From assembly GCA_010093485.1 (NCBI GenBank), contig MU001501.1, positions 1,567,052-1,631,051 on the forward strand: a DNA stretch of 64,000 nucleotides, given 5' to 3'. Positions 44,273 through 53,973 of the stretch are shown one piece after another. The DNA is from Karstenula rhodostoma CBS 690.94 (taxonomy: Eukaryota; Ascomycota; Dothideomycetes; Pleosporales; Didymosphaeriaceae). The notes beneath the pieces are model-generated. The model saw nothing but the letters and a program-made list of their open reading frames with translations. It was not told where the DNA came from and did not search any database. Position 1 is the first letter of the stretch, and the number at the start of each line of letters is the position of its first letter. The position numbers and the translations under genes were made by a program.

Positions 44273-45355
44273 CTACTCCTCATATGTCGCCGCCATCCTC
44301 ATCTGCACATATCCCCACGCGGTAACAGGCTCATACTTCTTCGGCCTATCGGCGCCCCACGTACCGGGCAGCGCCTCGATCACGGTATCCATATCCGCCG
44401 TCGCAAAGAACGGGATGCTATACCTATCCGGAACCACCACGCCCTCCGCATCCTCCAGCTCCACCACCTTCCCGCCATTCCGCCGGCCCTCCGTATCCAC
44501 ACCCGGGCCAGGGATGCTCATAGTCCTGGGCGGCGGAAGACCAACCCTGTGGACCGTAGAGCGCCACCTGTCGTTCGACCAGCGCATCATCAGGTCTCCG
44601 ATATTAACCAGCACTGCGTCTTCAACGGGACCCGCACGGCTGAAGTGGCCCGGGTGCTTCGGATCCTCGACTTCGAGGCCGCCGACGTCGTCCTGGAATA
44701 GCAGTGTCAGGGTGCCGAAATCTGAATGCGCGTTTATCCTGCTGCGGTTGTTGTTCTTGAGCTCCGCTGCGTCGATGGCGGGGTAGTGCAGCAAGCGCAG
44801 CTGGAAGAGGGACTGGGAATGCGTGGGCGAGAGGCCGCCCGCTGGAACCGCGAGTGCAATACTGAGCGCGTCGAGGATCCTGTGGATCAGCGCCGCGCAC
44901 TCTGTGAAGTACGACTCCATGAAGGTCCTGAAGCCTGGGAGCTTCTCCTCGGGGAGCCAGATATTGGGTTGCGCTTCGTCGTTGACATTGCCGGACTCGT
45001 ACGACTCCTTGTAGTCCGGGACTTCGCGCGATTTTGCGATTTCGTCTTTTTCGTACTGGTGCTGCGTGACTTTTTCCAGACCGGGCGCTGAGTAGCCCCG
45101 GTGGTGCGCGCCGGATGGGGGGTGTGGTGCAAGCATCTTGGTTTCTAGGGGGAGGGCGAAGAATTTATTGGACCAAGAGAAACACTCCTCTACTTTGTCT
45201 TTCGGGATGCCGTGGTTTTTGAGATACACGAAGCCTACTTCTCGAAATGCATCGTCCATTTGTCGTGCGACACGCTCTTTCTCTTCCTGCCGTCCATCTA
45301 AAAAGGCGCCAAAGTCGACGATGGGTATGGTGGACGTGTTGTTGGAGTGTGCCAT
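44273..45355 (-). CDS. 2-oxoglutarate/Fe(II)-dependent dioxygenase (IPNS-like)
   Basis: Single-exon gene, 360 aa. The N-terminal DIOX_N part is IPIVDFGAFLDG ... AFREVGFVYLKNHGIP. The catalytic double-stranded beta-helix has the iron facial triad His210 and Asp212 (NAHSDFGTLTLLFQDDVGGLEV) and His269 (WRSTVHRVGLPPP), with 2-oxoglutarate-binding Arg311 and Ser313 (RYSIPFF). All key residues are present. An insertion of about 35 residues between His269 and Arg311 has no introns. The family hydroxylates or desaturates small molecules; fungal members include isopenicillin N synthase-type and thymine hydroxylase-type enzymes. The substrate cannot be assigned. Its neighbours are a carrier and an aldolase-like gene. 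Confidence 0.88.
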   Translation of the reverse strand: MAHSNNTSTIPIVDFGAFLDGRQEEKERVARQMDDAFREVGFVYLKNHGIPKDKVEECFSWSNKFFALPLETKMLAPHPPSGAHHRGYSAPGLEKVTQHQYEKDEIAKSREVPDYKESYESGNVNDEAQPNIWLPEEKLPGFRTFMESYFTECAALIHRILDALSIALAVPAGGLSPTHSQSLFQLRLLHYPAIDAAELKNNNRSRINAHSDFGTLTLLFQDDVGGLEVEDPKHPGHFSRAGPVEDAVLVNIGDLMMRWSNDRWRSTVHRVGLPPPRTMSIPGPGVDTEGRRNGGKVVELEDAEGVVVPDRYSIPFFATADMDTVIEALPGTWGADRPKKYEPVTAWGYVQMRMAATYEE

Positions 45356-45782
45356 GTTTGCTATCTAACGCTGTCCAAGATCAACGCTGTTGGAGTAGTG
45401 TTTGCGATGTAGAAGTCGGGAGCCTCTCTTGTTGGTAGGTACCAGTTAAAATGAGTCTCGTTCAATTAAGCAGTGAAGCCGACGTAACCGGTGGTGCTGG
45501 TTCATATTGTGTAGTTACACCGATGAGGGGGCGCGTAGCTTGATGATATGGCAGGTGGGGCTATTCACCTATCGCTAAGCTGACGTCAGCGACCGGGTAT
45601 GTCGATCTATGCATTTGTCAAGCGACGTGCGGATTCTAGGCGGCAGGAGGGAATCACGAACACACAAAGAACCGCATATAAACGGTCCTATATCTTTGCA
45701 GGCACAGCACGTGCTGCGTTTAACGTTTGTTATCATTTCCTGTCATGACTACGTGCATACGAGCACTAGATGGCACACGCCC
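45356..45782. other. Intergenic, oxygenase promoter
   Basis: 427 bp upstream of the oxygenase and downstream of the carrier gene. No gene recognised. Confidence 0.55.
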
Positions 45783-47538
45783 TCAGTAGGCATAATACAC
45801 ACCCTTGCCCTCCCGCTTCAACCTCCTGTTCTGCACCTGCAGCCAGACTCTCATCGCCCACGCCGCAACCACCGTAGCAAACGCAAACGAAGCATTGCTG
45901 CTCATCGCAATCACGTACTTGGGCCCGTCGCTCTTGGGGTACAAGTACGGCGTGTAGATGAAACTGGCCATGGACACCATGTTGACCATGGAGAGCGAGA
46001 CTGCTTTTTTCTCGGGGGTTTGACCGAGCGTGCCGGAGACCCAGCCTAGGATGACGGAGTTGACAGAATACACACCTGCAGGGCTTGTTAGTGGGAACGT
46101 ATGGTGTGAGGAAGGGGGGATTGACGAACCAGAAGCGAAGAGGAAGCAGGAGACGTAGCGTGCCGCAACGTTGAGTGTGATGGCACTGATCATGAAGCCC
46201 ACCGTCGCAAGCCCCATCATCGCGGAAATGTGCCACGTGCGCTCGTTGAACTTTCCGGACGAGATGCCTACTGCAATGCCCACTACGCCCGCAACCAGGG
46301 ATGGAGGAGCGGTGAGCACAAGCGTGATTGTCGTGCTGAAGCCAAGCGATGATACGACTGTGGGGAAGAACTACACAACAACGTTAGATCTGCAAATTGG
46401 TGACATTCAGAGCCAACTTACCTGGTTGAAGGAGGTTGCGCTCAAATGCATGTTTTGCATGAAGACGAAGAGATATATTCTCGGGTCGCGGAGGGCCTGC
46501 ATGAAGCCGGCGCGCGCCCCCTTGCCCTGTTCCGCGCCGACGGTGTCTCTGTGCATGCGGTCATGCGCAAGCTGCTGCTCGGCAGGTGTGAGCCAGCGCG
46601 TAGTGAGGGGCTCATCCGGGAGCAGGAAGACGCAGATGCTGGCTACACCAATCGTGACAACGCCTTCGATGATGAAGAGCCTAAAGAAGAAGTCAATAGG
46701 TTGATCTCGATCACTTCATCAAGGACTTTCATACCATTGCCAACCGTGCATTCCATGCTTGTCATCCAGGGTAGCAAAGACAGCAGCCGCGATAAGTCCT
46801 GCGAAAGACACCGCGAAGATATTTCCAGCATACAGAATCGACACACGCGTTGCGATCTCTTTGCGTGTGTAGAACAAGGACAGGATGTACAATGCGCCGG
46901 GGTAGAAGGGCGCCTCTACGAACCCCAAGAAGAACCGGACGAGGACGAGTCCTGTGTAGTTTTTCACCACTGCAGTCAAGCACGCAACGGCTCCCCAGAC
47001 TGCCGCGCAGATGGCCATGTAAAGCGAAGGGCGGACTTTCTTGGAGGACATCAACATGTTGGACGGAATCTGCGCGAACAGGTATCCAACGTATAGAATG
47101 GAACTATTAGGGGGAAAGGTTAGCTACGTTATTACATGCCCGAGAAAACAATTACTTACATGCAAGTGTTGTACTGCGTTTTCTCCAGCCCTAAATCCTT
47201 CTCCAATCCATTCAATCTGGCATTCGCGATGGCGTTCTGATCCAGCTTGTTTCTAAGCAGTGTTAGAGAAACAACATTTAATGCGCAAAGTCCGCCAATT
47301 ACAACAAAACGGATGCTGTGACTACTTACAGGAAATACAAGCAGAACAGAGCCGGCATAATGCGGAAGTCCAGTTTGCGCACCAGAGCAATCTCCGCAGG
47401 GTCGGTCTTGGTGACTGCACCACTATAGTCGCCGCCCTCAGCAGGCGCAGATGCCTTGGGGTCTTTCTCGTCAAGCACATCGTCCATGTGCACAGTCGAG
47501 TTCTTCTCAAGGTCGGATGGATGCGTGGTAACGGCCAT
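45783..47538 (-). CDS. MFS transporter, anion:cation symporter (Dal5/allantoate permease-like)
   Basis: Six exons: 47538-47330, 47252-47160, 47103-46735, 46680-46422, 46370-46130 and 46075-45783; all phases fit and give 487 aa. Introns are 77, 56, 54, 51 and 54 bp; the last uses donor GTTCGT and has no stop. Family marks: LVRKLDFRIMPALFCLYFLN followed by KLDQNAIANARLNGLEKDLGL, YVGYLFAQIPSNMLM, RFFLGFVEAPFYPGALYILS, and the loop after helix 6 with LTTRWLTPAEQQLAHDRM. The family imports organic anions such as allantoate, nicotinate or other carboxylates across the plasma membrane. It is head-to-head with the DapA-family gene across 703 bp, suggesting co-regulation. Confidence 0.9.
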
Positions 47539-48241
47539 GACGAGGTGTAGGGCTGATATGACAAGTCGTAGCAAGCGACAATCCAATCTTTGTGGACAGG
47601 CATGAAGCCCACTATATATCAAAGCTGGACAATGTTTCGCAGAAACACATGGCCTGGGGGTTCCCCGGACTTTCTCCAGCTTTCATGTGGCCAAGCCAGA
47701 CAACATGCGGGCGGGCGAGTGCGGAGTCAAAGGGGTGCGGGATCATGCCTGAGTCGTTTCAATTGGTAAGAGGCGTAACAATGACTCGATAGACGAGGAC
47801 GAGAGTGTCACCGGACTGGCGGGTTCGGTCGAGCTTGGTTGCGACCCAGTGTCTTTCAGCGCTAAGGCGGACAAACACGAGTCCGGTGGAGGCGGGCGTT
47901 GGGAAGTGGTGATAGTGCGAGGTGTTGAGTTTCTCCAGCCAATGACACAGCGCACGAATGCTCACATAGGTGGGACTGGGCTCGGACTTGACTTTGTCCG
48001 CCAGGGTGCTTCCCCTCAGAAACACGCATTCGGGACATCAAAGCGGAGTTTAGCGTGTGGGGTTTTGACACTTCTAGTGTTCGGCATGTAGATGGTAGAG
48101 AGCGCATGAAGGGTATATCTTGAAGCTAAAGTCTATCTTTTTCAACATCATCAGCATCAACATCAGCTTCATCATCATACACATACATTGTCCACTGAAT
48201 CCATCCCCTCTCCCATCCACATAAGATCAAACAACTTTAAA
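47539..48241. promoter_or_regulatory. Divergent promoter, MFS carrier / DapA-family gene
   Basis: 703 bp between start codons. The DapA-side leader from about 48140 is CAT/CATCAA-rich and lacks G, typical of a highly expressed fungal 5' leader. No operator assigned. Confidence 0.5.
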
Positions 48242-49213
48242 ATGGGTTCCGTACCAGAAGTCCAGAAAGCTCCCAAGATCGACCTTGCCGGTCTGGTCCC
48301 AGCTCCCGTCACGCCTTTCAACCGAGACGGATCAATCGACTATGCCGCTATCCAACGTCTAGGCTCATGGCTCGGCAGCATTCCCGGTGTCAAGGGCTTG
48401 GTAGTCCTCGGACACGCTGGTGAGGGCACTTTCCTCACTCAGGAAGAGCAAGTCGATGTCATCAAGGCTTTCGTCAAGTCTGTCGACAACAAGATTCCCA
48501 TCATCGCCGGTATCACTACCGAAGGCACCGAAGTCGCTGCACTTGAGGCACAACGCGCAAAAGCTGCTGGCGCTCAGGCGGGTCTTCTGTACCCCAGCCA
48601 CGGCTGGCTTCGATTCGGATACCAACCAGGTGCACCCCAGGACAGGTACAAGGTCGTGTACGAGAAGTCCGGCCTCCCACTCATTCTGTTCCAATACCCC
48701 GACGTCACCAAGGCCACATACTCCCTACAGACCTTGCTGGACATTGCCGCACAACCCGGTGTTATCGCAATGAAGAACGGTGTGAGGAACATGAGGCGCT
48801 GGGATACTGAGATTCCTGTGATTAAAGCCAAGAACCCTGACCTTACGATCCTGACCTGCCACGACGAATATCTTCTGCACACAGCTTTCGATGTCGATGG
48901 CATGCTTGTCGGGTACGGAAACATTGCGCCCGAGCCGCTTCTGGAGATGATCGAGGCTGGAAAGGCACGGGACTATCCTCGTGCAAGGGCCATTCACGAC
49001 AGGCTTCTTCCGGTCACAAAGAGCGTCTACCACCGCGGCTCGCACATGGAGGGTACTGTGGCATTGAAGCATGCTCTGGTAGCCAGGGGTATCTTAGAGC
49101 ATGCGACAGTGAGGAGCGCACTGTTGCCGTTGCCGGATGGTGCCGAGGAGGAGATCCACAGCGCGATCAAGTCCGCATCGTTGAGCAAGGCTGTTATTCC
49201 CAGTGCTAAGTAG
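48242..49213 (+). CDS. DapA (dihydrodipicolinate synthase)-family aldolase/lyase
   Basis: Single exon, 323 aa, class I aldolase TIM barrel. The Schiff-base lysine is Lys178 in GVIAMKNG and the catalytic Tyr is Tyr152 in ILFQYP. The substrate-carboxylate loop reads GHAGEG (57-62) where true DapA has G-T-T-G-E-S, so lysine synthesis is unlikely, and most fungi lack the DapA route. Relatives cleave or form 2-keto acids such as sugar-acid or hydroxy-oxoglutarate compounds. I chose the ATG at 48242 because LAGLVPAPVTPFNRDG follows at the usual spacing; the frame extends upstream to 48188. No targeting signal is clear. Pairing with the divergent carrier suggests catabolism of an imported acid (inference). 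Confidence 0.85.
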   Translation: MGSVPEVQKAPKIDLAGLVPAPVTPFNRDGSIDYAAIQRLGSWLGSIPGVKGLVVLGHAGEGTFLTQEEQVDVIKAFVKSVDNKIPIIAGITTEGTEVAALEAQRAKAAGAQAGLLYPSHGWLRFGYQPGAPQDRYKVVYEKSGLPLILFQYPDVTKATYSLQTLLDIAAQPGVIAMKNGVRNMRRWDTEIPVIKAKNPDLTILTCHDEYLLHTAFDVDGMLVGYGNIAPEPLLEMIEAGKARDYPRARAIHDRLLPVTKSVYHRGSHMEGTVALKHALVARGILEHATVRSALLPLPDGAEEEIHSAIKSASLSKAVIPSAK

Positions 49214-49310
49214 AGATTCGCGAGTTAGTTAAAGTTGTTTCTCTTTCGCCTTAAGCATTTCTTACCGAGCTCTCTATGTTTATATCATAGATCAATTGAA
49301 GCCTTCAATG

Positions 49311-51484
49311 TTATCCCAATGAGCCAAAGCCAAAATTACCCCCAGTCCATGAAGCTATGTCTTCACCACTGAACAGTTGCATGATATCATCGCCTGGTCT
49401 TGGGATGTCGGACGACTGCTGTGCCAAGCCTAGAAAATTGCCTGCACCGCCCAAATGGGCACTCGCAAGGGTTGCGTGGTTCTGAAAGTCAAGCCCATGT
49501 GTGGAAGTGTCAAAATTTCTGTTGTTCATGGGCACCAAATCGGTGAAATGCATGGTCGACGTATTGGAATCCTGAAATGGCGCAGATGCGAAGGGCTGAA
49601 TGGGAGGCCCAGGGGCTCGATATTGTGACGCAGATTGGCTGGATGGTTGATGATAGGGGTGACCTCTAAGACTGGAATCTTCTCGGAAAGCATGCGGCGG
49701 ACGTTGAGGGCCTGTATTGGGTAAAGTTGCGGTCGATGAATTCCGAGGCCCAATACTCGAGCTTCGTGTGGAGACGCCGTTCAAACGCGCGGAGAGGTTC
49801 TCGATAGCCACAATACAGGCTTCGGGCCAGCTCGTCCCTCGCAGGGCAAGGTGTCGAAGCACCTCAATGCTCTTATCGGCTAGTCTCAAGGCTACAGCGC
49901 GAGGAACCTGTTCTTCCGTTGCAGCGGATATAATAATGAAAGTGCTCATCCACACGGCCCATGTGAAAGAGGGCCAGAGGAGAGCCGTGCTTTCGTATCC
50001 GTTCACACCAGGCGAACCATCGAAGGCGCCGAAACCTTTCAAGGCCTTGTGTAATGTGTTGATAATCGATCGGGACGCTGTGATGCACCTCTGTAAGGCT
50101 GAATTGTATACTGCGTCCTTCCTAGATGCTGCTAGTAACGATCGGTGAAGTGCTAGGATAGATTCGAACCGCAGCACTATAAGCGTTACTTGGTGGATTT
50201 TGGCAATGGTCTGTCTTTGCTCATCATTGGAGAGATATTCATCGACTGTGTTCCACCACTTCGCGTGCTCGGCTTCTGTTTGCATGGCTTGGTCAACATC
50301 ATCGCGATTGCCTTTGATTGTAGATCTGCTGCGGTTCTCCATTATGGAACCTCTAATCGAGGCATGTTGCGCAAGAAATTCGAGCAAATCTAGTCTGTCA
50401 TCGCGACCTAACGATGATTAGTTGAAGATTTATTGTGAATCTCAACTATAGAAAACCTACCTGTGTCCTCATCCTCGTGATCGGGATTGGTATCACCATG
50501 GCGTTCGGTATGCGGGTAACAAACATCCGCATCATCGGAACGCATCCCTAATGGATTACCTAGGCGAATGCATATATACCGGTCAATGCAAAAGATGGAC
50601 CAGAACAACCGTTTGCAAAGTTCGGTTTCTTTGTCGGCCTTGGGATGAGTATGCAATGGACATCTATGCAGATCCAGCTGGAACGCTATGCGTACTGCCA
50701 AGCCTTCCAAGCGAGATGCTGCGTTGTATCTGTGCATGGTGAGCAGAAACAACTGGACGCTAACAAGAGCCTGCAACGACAGAATGGAGCTCTCTTCAGT
50801 CAGGACCGCCATGGTGCTATTGATGGCGTCGTTGAAGGAATGAAATACAAGAGTCGATGGAAGCATCCTAGCAGGGATTTTCATTTGCCGTCGATCTGCG
50901 ATAGATATTGACATGACTGATCGCAGTATGACGTTCTGGAATGCATCCGAGGGCGACAGCGTAGATAAAACTGGACCTCGAGATGCTGTCTGACGGAAGT
51001 GATTGAGCAGCGATGGCGCATGTACAAATGGGAACGCGGGATGCCAATGATCAAAATAGCTCTGACTCCAGTCCAAAAGGTCCTCGAAGGTGAAGGACGG
51101 TTCGGCCCTCCCGCTGTTTACGGGTTGCACTTCATTCGCATCCCAAAGCCATTTTGCTGCGCTCTTTGCAGCTCCTGCTGGTAGCTGGTCATCTTCACCA
51201 GGGGCGGCATCAACTTCAGCAGGTGTATCGACGTGCGGGACAGGTGCTGTGGTCGAAGGGGCCCCGCGCGTCGTCGGTCGATCCGAAGGACTAGTACCGA
51301 AGGCAAATCTGGCGTGGTCTTGAGGACTCGTGCCTGACGCGCCAAATTCACGGAGCTGTTGGCCCATAGTCTGGAGGAAAGCGCGACGCTTCCTGGCCTC
51401 GGCAGCGCTTCCCTCTTGGCCACCTGGATGCTCAGACCCGCTTCGCCGCGCGCGACGCTTGCTGTTGGCTGTTGACTCTGACAT
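49311..51484 (-). CDS. Fungal-specific transcription factor domain protein lacking a zinc cluster
   Basis: Exon 1 51484-50461, intron 50460-50408 (53 bp, GTAGGT..CGTTAG), exon 2 50407-49311; 706 aa. The middle homology region is clear: FEDLLDWSQSYFDHWHPAFP, AFQNVILRSVMSIS, LQALVSVQLFLLTMHRYNAA and LAVRIAFQLDLHRCP, then ELCKRLFWSIFCIDRYICIR. The N-terminal 130 residues have a basic part (SKRRARRSGS, EARKRRAF) but no Cys pairs, so there is no Zn2Cys6 or C2H2 finger. The C-terminus is Ser/Gln/Asn-rich, like an activation region. The upstream 200 bp contain no finger-coding exon. The next gene upstream encodes a Zn2Cys6 domain without this region. Tail-to-tail with the DapA-family gene (97 bp apart). 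Confidence 0.85.
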
Positions 51485-51687
51485 TTTAATGGAGCATTTA
51501 TCCTGAGATGGAATCTGGTGACAGGAGAGATGTTGCGGGGAGGTAGAGTCTCAGCCGTTGCGCGACGTCCACCGTGCTTTCTCTAGTTTTGCCGAAGCGG
51601 GCTAAGCCCCCGCTCTCATGGCAGCACGTGAACACGATAACATAAATGCATGAAGGGACTTTTGGCTTTCTGCTAATTGATAACTAT

Positions 51688-52687
51688 CTAAAAGTACTTC
51701 CTCCATCGATCAGATGTCGAGTGTCGAGCCTCCGGGGACGCATTATCCACAGAGTTAATGATAGCAGAATACTGTGCTTCCTCATCCGCCATCGGCGGAC
51801 CAGACATGCTGGAACCTCGAAACGAAGATTCAGCATCAGAGCCAGACTGACTATCTATCCTCGAGGTCCATGGATGTTGTAAGACTGTTGTTGTTTCCGA
51901 TACCGTCGGAGCAAGCGGCAATGGTGTACCCAGTGTCTCTTCAAAGCCAGTGGACATTGGCGATGCATCGGGCAGGACTCCAACCATGGGTACTACTGCC
52001 GGACTGCCACTTTGTGCTGCATCGCTTCCTTCATGTCTGCCAATCGATTCCTGCTTCTTCAGCCACCATGCCCGTCGTTGCTCGTCTGTAAGTAGCGGGA
52101 AGTTGGTCCATTCGTCCACCTTCTTAGACTTTGATTGCGTCCTTGAAAATTCTTCCAGACTGCGCCGCTCATAATAGGATAGTTGATGCTGCCGGATTGA
52201 GGGGTTGTAATTGTACAGGGTAGAAAGGAGCTCGAAAATGACGATTTCAGACTCTAGGAGCCGTTGTTCGACCAGCGCGATGTATCCCGATGGGATCCCT
52301 CTGTTGTTTGATCAGAAGCATTCTGTATTCATGTTGCAGGGCTAGAACGATAATCATGTCTTGTACTGGGATTGCTCACCTTTTGTTGGTAGGAGGATAC
52401 CGACATGTCACACCAGACGAAGCGCACTGCGAGCAAACCGGCCTGTTCTTGTTTAGATGGTACAGATTCGGAGCTCACGATGGAACACACAAATCACGAT
52501 CGCACTATTACAATTTAGCTAGGACCAGATCTTGCAGCGGCAGTTTCATACCTTTGATTTCTTATTTCGACAGGCTTCGCACGCTATGGGATGGTAGTTG
52601 TTACTCTCATCCTAAGGCATTCCCATCAGTATATCCTAGCCGCCAAGAGAGATGATCTGGGGTAACTGCGCGGGGATTACTTACCAT
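51688..52687 (-). CDS. Zn2Cys6 transcription factor, short, in five exons
   Basis: Proposed exons: 52687-52685 (ATG only), 52611-52552 (60 nt), 52504-52491 (14 nt), 52442-52380 and 52300-51688; introns of 73, 47, 48 and 79 bp with consensus ends; 250 aa. Spliced, Cys12, 15, 22, 29, 32 and 39 fit C-x2-C-x6-C-x6-C-x2-C-x6-C exactly (CEACRNKKSK joined to CDRDLPVCSQC and ASSGVTCRYPP). Cys22 is supplied by the 14-nt exon. After the zinc cluster come GYIALVEQRLLESEIVIFEL and the segment VDEWTNFPLLTDEQRRAWW, as in short fungal Zn2Cys6 proteins. No regulatory homology region is present. The first exon is the least certain part. Only 203 bp separate it from the next gene downstream. Confidence 0.72.
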
Positions 52688-53973
52688 TCTGGCATCGCTG
52701 TGCGCCCCGGATCTTGGAGAGCAGAGGGCGGATTCTTCTTCGTGCGCGTCGGACTTGACTTTGTCCTAGCGAGGATCCCCCCGCATTCGCTCCGCACTTG
52801 ACTTGTTTAGCACCATCACCGGTTGCCGTCCGGAAGCAAGCTGCGTCTACGTCATCCTCGGGGCTGTAATGGCTTCAACGTGACAAAGAATGTATTCTGC
52901 TGAGCAGCGGGAATGTCATAAAGATTTCCTTGACTGCAGTCTGTTGGTCCTGTCACGTCTTAGGCAATACTTGGCTGCCGATGGATGCTTGCATGCGTCT
53001 CCCTCCTCACGGTGCAAAGATCTGCCGATAGCCAGCACAGTACTCGTTCGATTTATCCAGACTGCATGAGCTGGAGCGCGCCGTACACCTGGTCATTCAG
53101 TCAGAGGTCCAGACCGTTCGGTATTATCAGGCCACACTGCCAACACAGCGTATCTATGCACCAGCGGTGAAACCCAGGCAAAACCCAACATTGCAGCTCA
53201 GCCCCGCGACGCTCGAAATGGCATGTTGCATAGATAGTATGACCCGAGCCTAACCTCCCCAAGCTGGCATGCAGCGGTATTATCAGACCACTATACACTC
53301 TTCGCCCAGTATCTTGGGTGCGGGTCCTTCATGCCACCTTCCTAAACGCGGCAGATCCTCATATAGGTATATCCCGAATTGATTATACTCCGGTCGGGTG
53401 GTACCGGGTTTCATTGCCGGAAAAACGCCGTGACACCCCTGGCCTTTTTCCAAGTACCAAGATCTCGGCGAGCATGTTTCGCCCGCACGACATGCCCATA
53501 TCTGCGGTACTATAACCCGATTATCTGATCTGAAGTGTGCCTCGTCGGTGAGGATTATTGCCCGAGCTCGATGGAAGCGAATCGAACACTGACGATGCTG
53601 AAAAGGGACAATGTTTGCAATTTCATAGATGGACGCTCTACTCTGCAATAGAGGAGCGCCATGCGTCTACCAAGCTATTTGTTCGCTGAAATCGTACAGA
53701 AATTGAAGAAAGACGCATGAAAATCATAGATTCTTGAAGGCCCTACAGACATGGCTGTAGGGCGATGTGAAAGCAAGCTTATAACCTTAACGCCCCTTGT
53801 TTTCCACTTGATAAGGTCCGGTCGTGAATGAAAAGCCTTCTGGGCATGGGAAGCAGGGAGCCCGGGTATCTCGGAAAGGCTTCATGCTCGCTCACACTGT
53901 AGGCCGTGCAATTGCTTCCAGACCAGGGCATATTAAATAAGAAGAAAACAACCCGAGAAAGGAATCTACACAT
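52688..53973. other. Intergenic, upstream of the Zn2Cys6 gene
   Basis: 1.3 kb. A 121-codon minus-strand open frame (53283-53648) has no clear motif. I see no convincing gene. Confidence 0.5.

Noticed and set aside
50150..50180. tRNA-like GATTCGAACC string
   Set aside because: Lies in the coding sequence of the regulator (encodes LRFESIL) and has no cloverleaf around it.
53283..53648. 121-codon minus-strand open frame with an LTDEAHF string
   Set aside because: Briefly suggested a transposase acidic motif, but no further catalytic residues, terminal repeats or length support it.
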